Made by a program: the position numbers and the translations under genes
Notes under the pieces: model-generated
Database searches by the model: none
What the model saw: the letters and a program-made list of their open reading frames with translations, nothing else
Told to the model about the DNA's origin: nothing
Source: Pisolithus tinctorius
Taxonomy: Eukaryota; Basidiomycota; Agaricomycetes; Boletales; Pisolithaceae
Direction of reading: 5' to 3'
Length of the DNA stretch: 64,000 bases
NCBI GenBank assembly: GCA_024663395.1
Contig: JANFAH010000014.1
Span: 1-64,000, forward strand
Shown here: positions 36,097 through 47,292 of the stretch, piece after piece
How positions within the stretch are numbered: the first letter of the stretch is position 1
Layout: the number at the start of each line of letters is the position of its first letter

Positions 36097-36632
36097 CCCA
36101 GTCGTTCAATTCAGCACTTGCCATTGATCCTACTGGCAAAGATGAATCTGCATTCCATGGACCATATACTCGTCTCCTCTACAGTCTATTCTCTTTGGAT
36201 GGCCCGTACGAGATCGCGCCGAAGTACAAATTCCAAGGCGCTCAAGATGCTTTCGAGCTCACCACGATTTTTCTTGTCGAGCCCCAACGGCATCCAGTTT
36301 TCTTCATAGAAGTCAGACCCTCTGCTTCCTTGCCTTATGACTCTAAACGCGAGGAGGCAGATAATCAGATGAGGCGGCGTGTTAGGGACTTGCGAGTGAA
36401 CTTGACCATCCCTGTTCTGTATGGTGTTAGTGCATTTGGCACTCGCCTCTCCTTCTACAGATATGATACTGGCTCGCAGGTGTTGACACCAGAGCAGATT
36501 CTGGTTCATCCGACTCGTCTTACGGATGTTGCGCCGGCTGATCGCTGGAACTGTGATGTCCTGCAGGCGGATGGGGCGCAACGCTTGAGAGAAGTTGTAG
36601 AGCAGGTGAAGCAGATGTGTGCTCGAATCTGA
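36072..36632 (+). CDS. Orphan Agaricomycete protein, PD-(D/E)XK-like
   Basis: Intron-less frame of 186 residues starting MAQWPQFITQSFNSALAI. I recognise the type as a small lineage-expanded family of mushroom-forming fungi without assigned function. Visible features are an N-terminal helix-rich part (FHGPYTRLLYSLFSLDGPY), a strand-turn-strand core with AFELTTIFLVEPQRHPVFFIEVRP, an Arg-rich helix (DNQMRRRVRDLRVN) and a closing strand block VLYGVSAFGTRLSFYRYD, then WNCDVLQADGAQRLREVV. The order E...(hydrophobic)...FFIEVRP followed by a basic helix resembles the PD-(D/E)XK nuclease fold, with Arg where Lys is expected. That is inference and catalysis is unproven. The ATG lies inside the tail of the truncated epsin frame, so the epsin duplication landed directly against its 5' end. 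Confidence 0.65.
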   Translation: MAQWPQFITQSFNSALAIDPTGKDESAFHGPYTRLLYSLFSLDGPYEIAPKYKFQGAQDAFELTTIFLVEPQRHPVFFIEVRPSASLPYDSKREEADNQMRRRVRDLRVNLTIPVLYGVSAFGTRLSFYRYDTGSQVLTPEQILVHPTRLTDVAPADRWNCDVLQADGAQRLREVVEQVKQMCARI

Positions 36633-36842
36633 TTGGTTATGTAGGTATACGATAAAGCTGATAGTCGCTTTTCATGCACTAAAGTCTTGAATGCAAAGAC
36701 AGGTTTCATCATCTTTTCCGTGCACACATACAAGATTAATGATGGAATTACGGATGTGAATTAGTTTCCTTTTCTGCCAGTAGACGGCAATCATTTTTCA
36801 AGATTGTAGATTCACCATCTAGTAGTGCAGTCTGAGGTCTTC
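36633..36842. other. Short intergenic gap
   Basis: Contains the 3' flank of the orphan gene and the 5' leader of EFM7. No further structure seen. Confidence 0.5.
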
Positions 36843-38020
36843 ATGGCAGACGAAGACGGTTCAGAGACCGAGTGTCTGCAGGACATATTCCCAGTAAGAC
36901 GACTGCTCCCTTCTCATGTACAAATAGTCAGCCCTGATCAACACGCCGAGGGATCTCACAGGATCCTTGGAGACCTCCTACCCCTGAGGCAACATTTGCT
37001 CGATATGTCCGCTACAGAGACGAGAATGACTCGAAGGATTCTTCGTCAGAAGAAGTTGCGGTTAGGCTAGTCGGGTCACATCCCCTTTGGGGACATTATC
37101 TGTGAGAACGCGCCGATCTATGCTTCACCATACCTTTTACACCAGACAAAGGTGGAATGCGTCCGTCGCAGTGGCTGAATACCTCGAATCAAACCGTGAC
37201 TTAGTCCGAGGCAGGTTCGTCTTGGAACTTGGTGCGGGAGGTGGTCTCCCTGGCATCGTATCCGCTCAGATCGGCGCGAAGAAGGTAAGTATTAACGTTA
37301 TGCACAGACCAGCGAACGTCAGCTGAAATGGCCGGAGGTGGTCCTGACTGATTATCCCGATCAAGAACTCATCGATAACTTGACATACAACGTAGACCAT
37401 AATGTTTCCCCGGCGGACAGGATGAACGTCAACGTACAGGTGAATCTCTTCTGCTTCCAAACATTGCTGAGCATTGCCACTTATTCATGCCAGGGATACA
37501 TCTGGGGGCACAAGGTACAGGATCTCCTTGCCGCGTTGTCATCCACTCGTGAGGGTTGGAGAGCATTCGACCTCATCATTCTCTCCGATCTCGTCTTTAA
37601 CCACTCCCAGGCGAGCTTTGTTGCTGCTTCGCCATTCATTTCCCTAACTCCCATCACAGCATGACGCTCTCCTCAGAACCTGTGAACTTTCCTTGACCCC
37701 TCTCTCCGGCCAGCCCCGTGAACCTCCTTCGAGCCAACCACCACCCTGCATGCTTGTATTCTATACACATCATCGACCCCATCTTGCACACCGCGATCTT
37801 GATTTTTTCACTAAAGCTCGCTCTCAAGGCTGGATCTGCGAAGAAATTGTGACTAGAAAATTTCCTGTAAGCCAGCCTCACCCCCCAGCATGACAATACT
37901 TTGGTAACCACATCGAAGCCTATGTTCCCAGACGATCCCGGAGATGAAGAAGCCCGATCTACCGTCCACGGCTGGAGATTGGTCCGTGGCACCTCAAAAG
38001 TGGAAACTGCCGCCACATAG
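36843..38020 (+). CDS. EFM7: Protein N-terminal/lysine methyltransferase EFM7 (NNT1)
   Basis: S-adenosylmethionine-dependent methyltransferase of the seven-beta-strand class; the yeast enzyme methylates the N-terminus and adjacent Lys of elongation factor 1A. ATG 36843 gives MADEDGSETECLQDIFP, spliced to DPWRPPTPEATFARYVRY, then VGSHPLWGHYL spliced to WNASVAVAEYLE. The SAM-binding strand-loop is FVLELGAGGGLPGIVSAQ (motif I), followed by VVLTDYPDQELIDNLTYNV (acidic residue after strand 2), GYIWGHKVQDLL and FDLIILSDLVFNHSQ. The next intron uses a GC donor (CAG/gcgagc, 37611-37659). The end is KFP spliced to PMFPDDPGDEEARSTVHGW, with stop at 38020. About 290 residues, complete, normal for the family. 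Confidence 0.87.
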
Positions 38021-38193
38021 AGGTGACCTGCCACGCCATCCGGATAAGACGTGCTTTGTTTCACTACATCCTTACGTCGAGGGGACAATTTGGAAGAACG
38101 ACATATAGTGCTACAATTTTTCGACATTATTATCACAACAATTTGGCAGAAACATTGCTACGCTTCCAAAAACTCTAGCTAGTGGCAATATTC

Positions 38194-39750
38194 TCAAACC
38201 CAACGCTGCACGACTACGCTGTTAATCAGCCCGGCGTCTTTGATCGATTGACTATCGTTATCTAGCACACGATTCGGGAATGTTGTCCCGATCGTGTAGG
38301 GGCGCGAAATATTCTCCGGTCGCGCGCTATAAAATAGTGAATGGGTACGAGGATATAGCCCAAAGACGGGAAAATGAACGTACGCGTTGATAAAGTTGCG
38401 AATGTCACCAACTGTGTGGGTGTGATTCATCCTGCATGGCAACCTAACGCAGACAAATTTAAAATATTCAAATCGTTACAGGCTGCCGTAGAAATGTACC
38501 TTGTCCCGTCCGCCAAACGAACTTGGACAGTGGTAGTAGGCTGTGTCTGATCAACTGCAAACAAGGTATCAATGCGTTCGCGCGCGGCAGGAGGGCTCCT
38601 GGTTGTCGCGGAAGACGAACTTGCGCTAGGGAATGAACCAGGCATCGTGGCGCTCGTAGAAGCCCCATGAGTGAAGTTGGGTACAGGCGAGCCAAGTCTA
38701 TTGCCAGAACCCGAGAAGGCCTTGGTTGGGCGTTTCTCTGGAACATAGTCCTCGTTTACTCTCTTCGTTACCACCACTTCAACTGGTTGCCCAGGGCGGA
38801 CGTTCAATACAGAAACCGGGGCACGACTGAGACGATTGCCATGGATAAGTATCCAGGAGCGAAAACGGAGACATTCATACCCAGTGTTAATCTCTGTAAG
38901 AAGTTGCTCGTTTGCAGGGTCTGCATAGCTATAGAACTCGCCGTCCTCAACGCTGAAACCGTTACGCCAGAAAGTGATATTGCGTTGGGCAACTTCAACT
39001 TCTCCTTCTTCTGTACAAAGCGTGCGTCAGCAACTTTGAGATGATAGCTCCATTTCCAAATTTTCTCTTGCGATCACGACCATATGAAGCACGGAGACCA
39101 GCGACTTACCATCGGGTGCATCAGGATCAGGGATATACGTGCTTTCGACCTCGTCGCTTCCTAGCATATGACCGCCCCCACGAAACGCCAATGAAGGTGA
39201 CTCCCCATGGACTGGATGGGGGGGACGAGTCACAGAAGTTCTCCAGAACCATAAACACAAGAAACCGAAAAAAAGAAATATGATTTAAGATACATACTCA
39301 GCGGCCCGCCTTAGGATATCCTGGACTATCCTTGGACCCGGGTCACGACTTCCGGGGTTCTGCACGGAGATCCCGCTAAATATCCCGCAGGTAAATACGG
39401 TAGCATCATGAGTAAGAAAAAACCTAAACCTTCGTTCCCCACCCGCAAACCAACTCTCGCCTCCTTTATCTGGACCTTCATCATCTTCATCATCGCTGGG
39501 TTGCTGGGGTCGTGGTGGCCCTGAAGATGATAGAGACGAGAGAGTCGCTATTCGACCAGGTGCGCCAGGCCTTAGAGTTAGTGCCCCTTGGTGAGTATTG
39601 CCCTCCCGTGCGTGCTCTGCGATGCAAATCCACGTACCGAGGTGGGGCTGAATTCCCATTGCCTTCGCCGCCGTTCGGATCGCCAATTCTTCCTATACGG
39701 GGACCAGACTGTCTATTCCAAATCGATGGCGGTGTGTTCCCGTTGGACAT
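38194..39750 (-). CDS. SHP1: Shp1/p47-type UBX protein, p97/Cdc48 cofactor
   Basis: Adaptor that links the AAA ATPase Cdc48/p97 to ubiquitinated substrates and membranes. On the minus strand, ATG 39750 gives MSNGNTPPSIWNRQSGPRIG, then exons with IATLSSLSSSG, DDEDDEGPDKGGESWFAGGE and SGISVQNPGSRDPGPRIVQD, the typical p47 linker. The SEP domain follows: NITFWRNGFSVEDGEFYSYA, then NEQLLTEINTG spliced to RAPVSVLNVRPGQPVEV. A Ser-rich linker leads to a C-terminal UBX domain: TVQVRLADGTR spliced to LPCRMNHTHTVGDIRNFINA, then RPYTIGTTFPNRVL (the FP turn that binds Cdc48) and LINSVVVQRWV, with stop at 38194. I see no N-terminal UBA domain; the first in-frame stop upstream of 39750 argues against a longer start. 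Convergent with EFM7, 170 nt apart. Confidence 0.87.
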
Positions 39751-39933
39751 GGCTTGTCGTCTTGAAGGAGTGGCGCCTCCTCTTTACGGGGGCATCTAGG
39801 AGTGTTACGTCAGCATCACCCGTCTACCATAGTTGAGTAGATAATCAATGAGAACTAAATACACTTGCAAGTTATCATTTGAGGAGGACAGACCCTCATA
39901 TACTGCAATGAAATAAATAAAAAGTAAAAACTC

Positions 39934-40005
39934 TACGCCGAAGGGGAGTCGAACCCCTGCCGCTTGCTTGGAAGGCAAGCATGATAACCGCTTCACCATC
40001 GGCGT
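39934..40005 (-). tRNA. tRNA-Gly (UCC anticodon)
   Basis: Minus-strand cloverleaf of 72 nt. A 7-bp acceptor stem (ACGCCGA with TCGGCGT) encloses the D arm, the anticodon stem CTTGC/GCAAG with loop CTTCCAA (anticodon TCC) and a T arm with GGTTCGACTCC. No intron. A T-run follows the 3' end, fitting a Pol III terminator. It sits 110 nt before the edge of the epsin duplication. Confidence 0.9.
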
Positions 40006-40115
40006 GCTGTACATACCGCATTTGGGAACTCAGTTAAGGAAGGCAAACGACGCTCGCCGCAGCGCTTGCATTGCCCCTTCCGATCCCCAAAAGCTGCTTC
40101 CACGTCTTTAACGTC

Positions 40116-40975
40116 TTAGCCGATAACCCACTAACCAACTCTAATTAACCACGACAGCGATAGCACGAGTGGTGCACGTCCATCGCGCCGATGTCGCTAC
40201 AGCATTTTGGAAAGGGCGCTTTGCGAATTGCCAAAAATTACACCAAAGGTTACTCGGACACCCAAGCCAAAGTTCGTGATGCTACCTCGAACGATCCATG
40301 GGGTCCCTCGGGAACACAGATGAACGAGCTTGCCCAGCTGACTTACAATCAGTATGTTTCCCTCATCCGGTGAAAGAAAATAAAATATCGGTGCTTCTTA
40401 CACACAAATTCACAGGAATGACTTTGTAGAGATCATGGAGATGCTCGATAAGCGGCTCAACGACAAGGGTAAGAACTGGAGACACGTCTTCAAGGTAATT
40501 GGATGCAACCTCTTTATTTGCGAGGCTAACTTGTTTTGTTCCCCAAGTCGCTCACCGTGCTTGACTATCTCCTCCATGCCGGTTCCGAAAATGTCGTCCT
40601 TTACTTTAAAGACAACCTATATATCATCAAGACTCTGAAGGAATTTCAATACACTGATGAGGATGGCAAAGATTGTGGCGCAAATGTGCGACAGAAGGCC
40701 AAAGACATAACGAATCTGCTGAGCGATGCTGGCCGACTCCGGGAAGAGCGTCGCAGCAGAGCCAACATGCGTGATAGAATGCTGCGAGGAACGGAAACAC
40801 CTGGATATGCACCCGGATATGATGACGAAGGCGACGAGAATCCTGTCAGAAGATCGTCTGGGAGTCAACCTCCCCGCAAGAATCGTGGCGCAGACAAGGA
40901 TGAAGAAGATCTTCGACGGGCTATCGAGGCCTCTAAACGAACGCTTGCTGAAGAGCAGACTCGGGCAACGGAGGA
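40116..40975 (+). repeat. 860-bp segmental duplication, copy 2 (source locus)
   Basis: Partner of 35113-35972. Because this copy continues into a complete epsin gene, it is the likely source and the 35 kb copy the derivative. Confidence 0.93.
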
Positions 40976-42030
40976 TCGCGACTTGGAGACTGCGATCAGG
41001 CTTAGTAAAGAGGAGGAAATGAAGAGGAACAAGGCAGTAGAGGACTCCAATGCGTCAGCCTTGTTTGACGATCAGGCCCAATTGTGAGCATTACTTGCTC
41101 GACCTTGTGACATCCCAATTGATATCATGGATTTCGGCAGACAAACTCCTACCAGCAACTCAAACAACCCCTTCCCATTCCTTGATCCCAACCCTTATGC
41201 TACTGGGCTCCATCCACAACCTCAACTACAGGCGCAGTTCACAATTCAGCCCCAATATACTATGCAACCCCAATTCACGTCCTTCAACCCATACCAACAG
41301 CAAGCTCAACAAGAAGCGATGCAGGTTAGCATTTACTCATCGCTCGCACGTTCACTATAGCAAATACTTGGCTTCCTAGGCTGAATATATGCGGCAACAA
41401 CAAGAATGGCTACGTCAACAACAAGAGATACAGGCTCAGCAACAACAGGCGCTTCTACAACAACAGCAGCAGCAGGAGTGGTTACGGCAGCAACAAGCAC
41501 TGCAAGCCCAACATCAAGCCCAGCAACCGCTATTTGCCCAGCCTACGGGATTCGGGTTAGTTACCGTCCAGATTGCATGCACACACCTGCAGCTGATCCC
41601 GTCTTTTAGCTCAAACAATCCGTTCGCACCCTCAGTATCTCCAGCCCCAGCGTCTAGCACGCCAGTTAACGGCAGCAATGGACCCGTTTTCAATCTACAG
41701 GGCACATTTGCCAACTCTTCTTCACCATCATACGCTTCGACGCCCTCTCCGGCACCGCCACTTTCATCTGCTTCGTCCAGAACGACGAATGGTTCAGGTT
41801 CCAGCGAACCGGCCAGGGGTCCAACGCGTACCGACCAGGAGCACTCTCATCTCGCAAACCTCCTTGCTAATCGTGACGATGGACAAGACACCTTCGGAAA
41901 CACTGGTATGCTTCGGTACGGTCAGACACAGGCTGGCCGGCTTGCTGTCCAAAAGACCGGGGCTGGGGCCAATAATCCATTTGCGCAAGGACACCAACAA
42001 TCAAATGACCAACCGTTCTTCTCCGTATGA
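40191..42030 (+). CDS. ENT1: Epsin (ENTH/UIM/NPF endocytic adaptor)
   Basis: Clathrin-associated adaptor at the plasma membrane that binds PI(4,5)P2, ubiquitinated cargo and EH-domain proteins. The ENTH domain is built from exons MSLQHFGKGALRIAKNYTKG...LAQLTYNQ, NDFVEIMEMLDKRLNDKGKN and SLTVLDYLLHAGSENVVLYF...ANVRQKAKDITNLL. Two UIMs follow (DEEDLRRAIEASKRTLAEE and DRDLETAIRLSKEEE, with the A-x-x-x-S core). The C-terminal half is low complexity: a Gln-rich stretch (QQQEWLRQQQ type, about residues 230-280) and three NPF motifs (SNNPFPF, SNNPFAPS, ANNPFAQG) for EH binding. It ends QSNDQPFFSV at 42030. Five or so short introns join in frame. A 5' section of this gene was copied to 35 kb. Confidence 0.92.
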
Positions 42031-42588
42031 TACCTCATTTCCCCCCATTGCTATTGGGTTATGTTCCTGGACGACGACGGTATTAAAGAGACAGTGGCCT
42101 CTGGCTGTTTGGTCCCTGGGTCCATTACGGTTTTCTTCATTATCTCCTTGCCCTCTGGTCCTCACTTACATAATGTACATGCCCTTACCGTAAACTTCCT
42201 TCTCTCGTCGTTTGCTTCACTCTGCCGTGTTTCTGGATGTAAGTTTGAATTTGACCAAAGATTGTGCTGAGCATGCACGCGTGTACCTGGCTTTTCCCAA
42301 CATTGCAGCGATGGCCAGCAGAGGATGATGTCATATTAGTAGGGCGTGGGCACTGAGCGTGGGTCCTGTGACCTCAGACTCCAGAATTACGCAGTATGCT
42401 GTGGTGCTTCAAGCTTCAAGTCCCGACAGCGCCATCCCTCTTAACGGGACGAGTGCCCTGTGTGGATTCTCATTGCAACTCTCCCTCTCATTTCGTGCTT
42501 AAGAGATAAAGGTACGTTGTTTCGCCCAAGACAGTGCACGGTGAAAGAACTGGCTCCCAGAAAATATAATTTGGATTCCTACCTCACA
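42031..42588. other. Intergenic, epsin to Pmp3
   Basis: Epsin 3' flank and Pmp3 leader. Small ORFs without motifs. Nothing else seen. Confidence 0.5.
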
Positions 42589-43143
42589 ATGCGTGCCTCG
42601 ACTGTGGTTCTCGTCATCGTAAGTTTGGTTCTCAGTGACCCATATGTTCATTTGACTGAAGGTGACGCTAATGTCTCTATTCATGTTAGGTCGCCATCAT
42701 CTTTCCACCTGCAGCCGTAGCATTCATATCGGGATGCAGTTGCGACCTTTTCATTAATGTATTGTTGACAATGTGCGTGGTTCTCTCTTCTGCTCCTGGC
42801 AGCTCAGCTGATGCTATTTTCAATGTAGCTTGGGATATATCCCCGGACACATCGTACGTGCTACTTGCATCCTACCTGCTGAAAAGCAAATAATACTGAC
42901 TTGACGATCCAGCACGCGTTCTGGCTCATATACAAGAGGGCAAAAGCCGAGGAGAGATACGGAAGTGGACAGTACCATTGTACGTCAAAAGTTTGTTTTC
43001 ATGTTTTCGATGAACACTCATGGTGATCTCGACAATCAGATGTCGGAAGTGGACGGTACGAACCTGTTGGATCTGGCACTACCGCACCTGTCGCCGATCC
43101 CGGACCCAAGCAAAATTATGGAGCAACGGCTCCTGGGTATTGA
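42589..43143 (+). CDS. PMP3: Pmp3/UPF0057 small membrane proteolipid
   Basis: Two-helix plasma-membrane proteolipid that in yeast modulates membrane potential and cation tolerance. ATG 42589 gives MRASTVVLVI, then exon VAIIFPPAAVAFISGCSCDL, FINVLLT spliced to ILGYIPGHI, and HAFWLIYKRAKAEERYGSG; the signature P-P-x-A-V...C-DL-INV-LT-LGYIPGHIHA is complete. Four introns of about 60 nt break a gene of only about 100 codons. The family is normally close to 55 residues; here a Gly/Ser/Pro/Tyr-rich tail of about 35 residues (YVGSGRYEPVGSGTTAPVAD...ATAPGY) is added, ending at 43143. The tail is hydrophilic and likely cytosolic. Confidence 0.88.
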
Positions 43144-43984
43144 TTGCTACTTCAGCAAGCGGCTGCCTCTCGCCTTGTATTTAGATCCGTTCATACTCTA
43201 CATGGTGGAGTGCGGACCATTGTACTGAGTACCAGACTGTGCGGTGTTGTAGTATATCTGTGAGGTGTTGTGTCGTCACTACATTTATAATAACAGTTCA
43301 TCGTCAGCATCGACGTTAAAGAGGTTGTATAGCCGACTCTGTGATGGGCTCTCCACAGGACAGTGAGCTCTGGTCAAGAAAGAAGTTCTGTGGAATTCAA
43401 GTTAGTGAATCCATCATCGTCCTTCTCCGTCACTTTCAACAGAACAGTCCAGTCAATGGATTCCATCAGAAATAGAGGGTGGAGTACTAACAATATATCA
43501 ACGTTAGTGCCGCTGGAAGTGAGCTTAATACTGTACATAACGGAAGCCCGGATTCAGGGGTCACTATTTGCGTCGATGATATATTAACCGTACGGCGTAA
43601 GTACATGCTACGTACTGCATCGAGCAGCTTCAGGTCTGGTCACTTAGAGAGCATAAAGGACCACCGTACTTCCAAGAGCGGACAGCGCACCCAATCGCGC
43701 ATCCAATCTATAAATCAAGATGAGAGAACCGCAGGCAATCCCGGATGACGGTGGCAAAATGAGAGCATTTGGAAAATCAAAACGAGCGGTACATAAGGAA
43801 AGCATGAGCAGAGGGGCACAAATAACTGCAGACCCGAGAATAATATATATAAAATCGGCCAAGAAAATGCGTGCACTCCAAGAAACCTTGATATATAGAC
43901 AGGATAAATTAGCATGCGCAAATCGCAGTATGAAGAGTTATTATGCTAAGAATGAACGCGTGGGTCAAACACAGGGAAAGAAAG
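43144..43984. other. Intergenic, no gene recognised
   Basis: Between convergent Pmp3 and the proline-rich gene. AT-rich in part, with short ORFs on both strands (for example minus 43644-43862, hydrophobic) but no supported gene. Confidence 0.5.
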
Positions 43985-46480
43985 TCAGAAATATCCAGGC
44001 CCAGGTCGGGTAGGCAGAGGCGGATACGGCTCACCACCCCAGTAATGACTCCCAGCAATAACGACCTCGTCTTCATCTGCCTGTCCATTCTCAACGAGAT
44101 ACATTGTCCGGCGACCAGCGGTCTTCTCATCAGACGGGTAGAAGGACGCGTCGTCGTCCACGTCCGCCTCGGTACCATCTCTGCCAGACCCTTCAGCGTC
44201 CGCATCAACGTCAGCCTCGTCGCCCATACTGTCCCGGCCAAGCCGCGCACACATACTCAGACTCGCATCCGAGAAGCGCGAAACAAGTCTGATCGGCTGC
44301 GACACAGGTTCGCCGTAGCTCAACTGTGATCCCGTCTCGGGCTGTGACTCATCAGTGGCCGTCCCCGTGGTTGTTGTGGTAGTACTGGTCCGAGCATTGC
44401 GCGCATATTGCTGGCTGGGAGCCTGTTGTTCGGAAGACGATGTGTAAGATGAATGCACTGATGGACCAGACGAAGATCCTGAACGACTTGGAGTTCGGGA
44501 CGTGGACGCGGACGACGGAGCGGGCAAACTGTGCGAAGTGGAAGACACCGATGAAAAGTGTTCATGGAATTTGGAAGTAAAGCCCGCCAGAAGCCGATTA
44601 CTCGTTGCCAAAGATGCCGGACTAGGAGCAGGTGGAAGGGGTGCATCGGGCGGGGGCCGAGGAGGCGATAGTGGACCTCCCTGCTGACCGTACAGCCTAC
44701 GGTGGAGTGCAGTCGGTGCCCCAGAAATGTGTGTAACTGCTGGCGCCGAGTGTTGTCTCACCATCGTGGAGCGCGAAGGCCGAGCTAATAGATTAGCATT
44801 GGGGACCTCTTCACCCAGCTGGCCAACGTGGGCACTACCACCGCTATCCCCTCCTGCAAGAACTTGCGAAAGAGGTACCGGTGGATCGGGCTGAGGAGAA
44901 AGCGACCGAGACAGCGAATTTGTACCTTTCCTAGGATTTAATGGCCGCACAGGAGCCAAAGGAAGATTTATTGGATTAGCTGACCGAGGCACAGGCAATG
45001 GCGGAACCGGCCGTGATGGAGCCCGCATTGCTGCCACTGTCGGTGATGGCGGAACCGGAGATGGGTTGAGAACTCTTCGTGACGGGGTTGAGGGTAAGGG
45101 TGATGGTGGCGGCTGCGGGAGGGGCTGGCTAGGAGGAGGGGCAGGTGGACGGGTGGCAAGATGATGTCGAGAACCAATAATGTTGGGTTTAGAAGTTGTT
45201 ACAGGTCCTTGCGGAGGGGAAGTTGGGACGAAAGATGGTGAAAGTGGCGTGTTCGGTGCCGAACGAGCGGGAGTGGATACATCGCACGGACGGAGATTGA
45301 GTGCAGGTGGTACTGACGCCAGGGCAGACTTCGAAGGAATTCCAGAAGACGTGGGCCCCTTACGATTAGGTGGCGGGCTCATACTGGATGCCCGCCTCGG
45401 AGAAGCAGGTGGACTCGAGAGATTCAGGGTCAGCGGAGTGAAGCCAGGCCTCGTGGGGGATGACGGTGCAGCGCCATTTCGAGCAAGAGGCTTGGGACTC
45501 GAAGGCTTAGGGAAAACGGGAAGCGCGGGTACTGGAGGAATCTCATCTTCGTCTTCATCCTCGCTCTCTTTTTGAGTCTTCTTTGACCGCCTTCGAAAGA
45601 AGGCCATGGCCCGAGATTTGCCTTTACCAGGAGACTTCCCTTGCGATTTGTTTGATGACGCAGAGAGATACCCTCCGTCCGAGGTATAATCACCGTCTCG
45701 ATCGTCACCTTTGCTGAGGTCAAGGGCTGCGGGTTTGATCCACTTCTTGATCCGTTTTTTGTCAGACTTATCTTTCCCCCGTTCTTTGGAACTCTTCCCT
45801 TTCGAAAGATATTGGCCTTCGCTAGAATACCCTGCTTCCACAGGACCTGGACTGGGGCTGTCGCTGTAACGGGTATGGCTCAGGGTGACTTCATGGCTGG
45901 AGGCACGTTGTGATTCCTGGGGCCGCTTGACCACTAGGTTCCCGCTGTTCTGTCGCTTCGAGTAAGATGACGCAATATCGGGAGACGCGGTAGGCAAGGA
46001 GAGCCACAAGTTTTCAGAAGGGAAATCATCGAAATGCACGTGTGGTGGTTCGGTAATGCTCGGTTTGTGCATGTGAACCTGCAGGCTAGGCACGTTTTCA
46101 CCCACAATGTTTTTCTTGGGGGAACCGAGGACAGGCGAATCATCTGAAGTCGTGTTTGAGCTGTGACTCAAAGCTGGAGTAATCGACTGATGAGGTTTGT
46201 ACAACAGGTCAGTCGACGGACTTGGTAGTCAAAGTGGGCGCACCTCGACGATCTCTGGCTCCGGCTCAGGATTGTTGGACGACTCTAGTTGTAGATCCTC
46301 CGGCTCCTCTTCCAATGGGCTGTTGAAAATCCAGTTTGCTACGAGTGGGTTCTGGGCGATTCCGAGCTCTAACGCCGTCTGGAGCACTGATGCTCGGATG
46401 GCATTCGAGTCACGGCTGGCAGGTCCCAATCTACGTTTTGTCTGGCGACGACGAGGGGTCTGAAGGGATGGGGATGACAT
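43985..46480 (-). CDS. Disordered Pro/Ser-rich protein of unknown function
   Basis: Minus-strand gene with ATG at 46480 (MSSPSLQTPRRRQTKRRLGP), one intron of about 60 nt after PEPEPEIVE, then an open frame of over 700 codons. The first exon contains SVLQTALELGIAQNPLVANW, the only part that looks folded (predicted helix). The rest is low complexity: a Lys-rich patch (KGKSSKERGKDKSDKKRIKK), a basic FFRRRSKKTQ next to an acidic ESEDEDEDE, a long Pro/Ser-rich region with many PPxP-type sites (possible SH3 ligands), and an acidic C-terminus ending YPPLPTRPGPGYF. No membrane segment. I recognise no family; similar proteins in other mushrooms may exist, as the C-terminal motif looks conserved. A role as scaffold or regulator is a guess. 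Confidence 0.72.
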
Positions 46481-47174
46481 GGGGGAATGATGGATTGGAA
46501 GGAATGCAACGACTTATGTGAAGTGAGGAGGGGTAATGACCGGATAAGATGCTTCGCCACTGTGATTGCTGGCTGCTGCAGAGTGAAATCAAATTAAGGA
46601 AAGTTCAGATAGCATGCAGCCATTCGCTTCTGAACGTGTGTATGGCCAGCAGCTGTCTGACTGGGTAAGTGTTGAAATACGGTCCAGCCGCGTTGAGATA
46701 AGTCAATGAAGGTGATAAGTGCCAGAAGGCTACGAGACTCCGTCGATTAGCAGACGGAGGGGTGGCTGAATGGGGTCCCTACCTCGAAGCTTGAAGGCAG
46801 TCACGACTGAATGGATGAAAATGTGGTCAGGGCACGGGCCAAAAAACTCGGCGTGCGTCAATTTCCTTTTTTGGAATTAGGCGTTCCTGAAATCATTATC
46901 AATGATGGAACTTGTCGGCACGGAGGCAGAGGGAGGCGCTGAGCTCGTCAGCGTCACCGCTATGGTTGTGTTTGTCACCATCCCGCAAGGCCGTATGATA
47001 TGTCCAGTCTGAAACGTCTATCATGATTCGGCTGAGACGTGTGACTGTCATTGGTCTCCACTCCTCTTTCTTTAAGCCGTCGGGACGCCTTCCTGACATA
47101 TACATCTGATCATTTTTGTTGCATGCACAGAGCCCGAGTCGCTCAATAAGCAAGACCGCGCTGATGATGTCAGG

Positions 47175-47292
47175 ACCACCAATAAGGGTGATGGGGATGC
47201 TGCCTTCCCAAGAACTCCGACCTCATTGTGCTGACGATGCAGTACCACCAGTAAGTGTGATGGGGATACTGCCTTCCCAGGAACTCCGACCT
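47175..47292 (+). repeat. Two-copy tandem repeat, 69-bp period
   Basis: A 49-bp core (accaccaRtaag...gaactccgacct) at 47175-47223 recurs at 47244-47292 with four mismatches. The 69-bp period is a multiple of three, so both strands keep an open frame through it, but no longer gene surrounds it. Confidence 0.8.

Noticed and set aside
35113..40975. Epsin repeats as a transposon with long terminal repeats
   Set aside because: The 860-bp copies consist of host-gene exons and introns, and the intervening 4 kb holds ordinary genes without integrase or reverse transcriptase.
44968..45575. ORFs on the opposite strand and in other frames of the Pro/Ser-rich gene
   Set aside because: Compositional shadows of a GC-rich low-complexity coding region.
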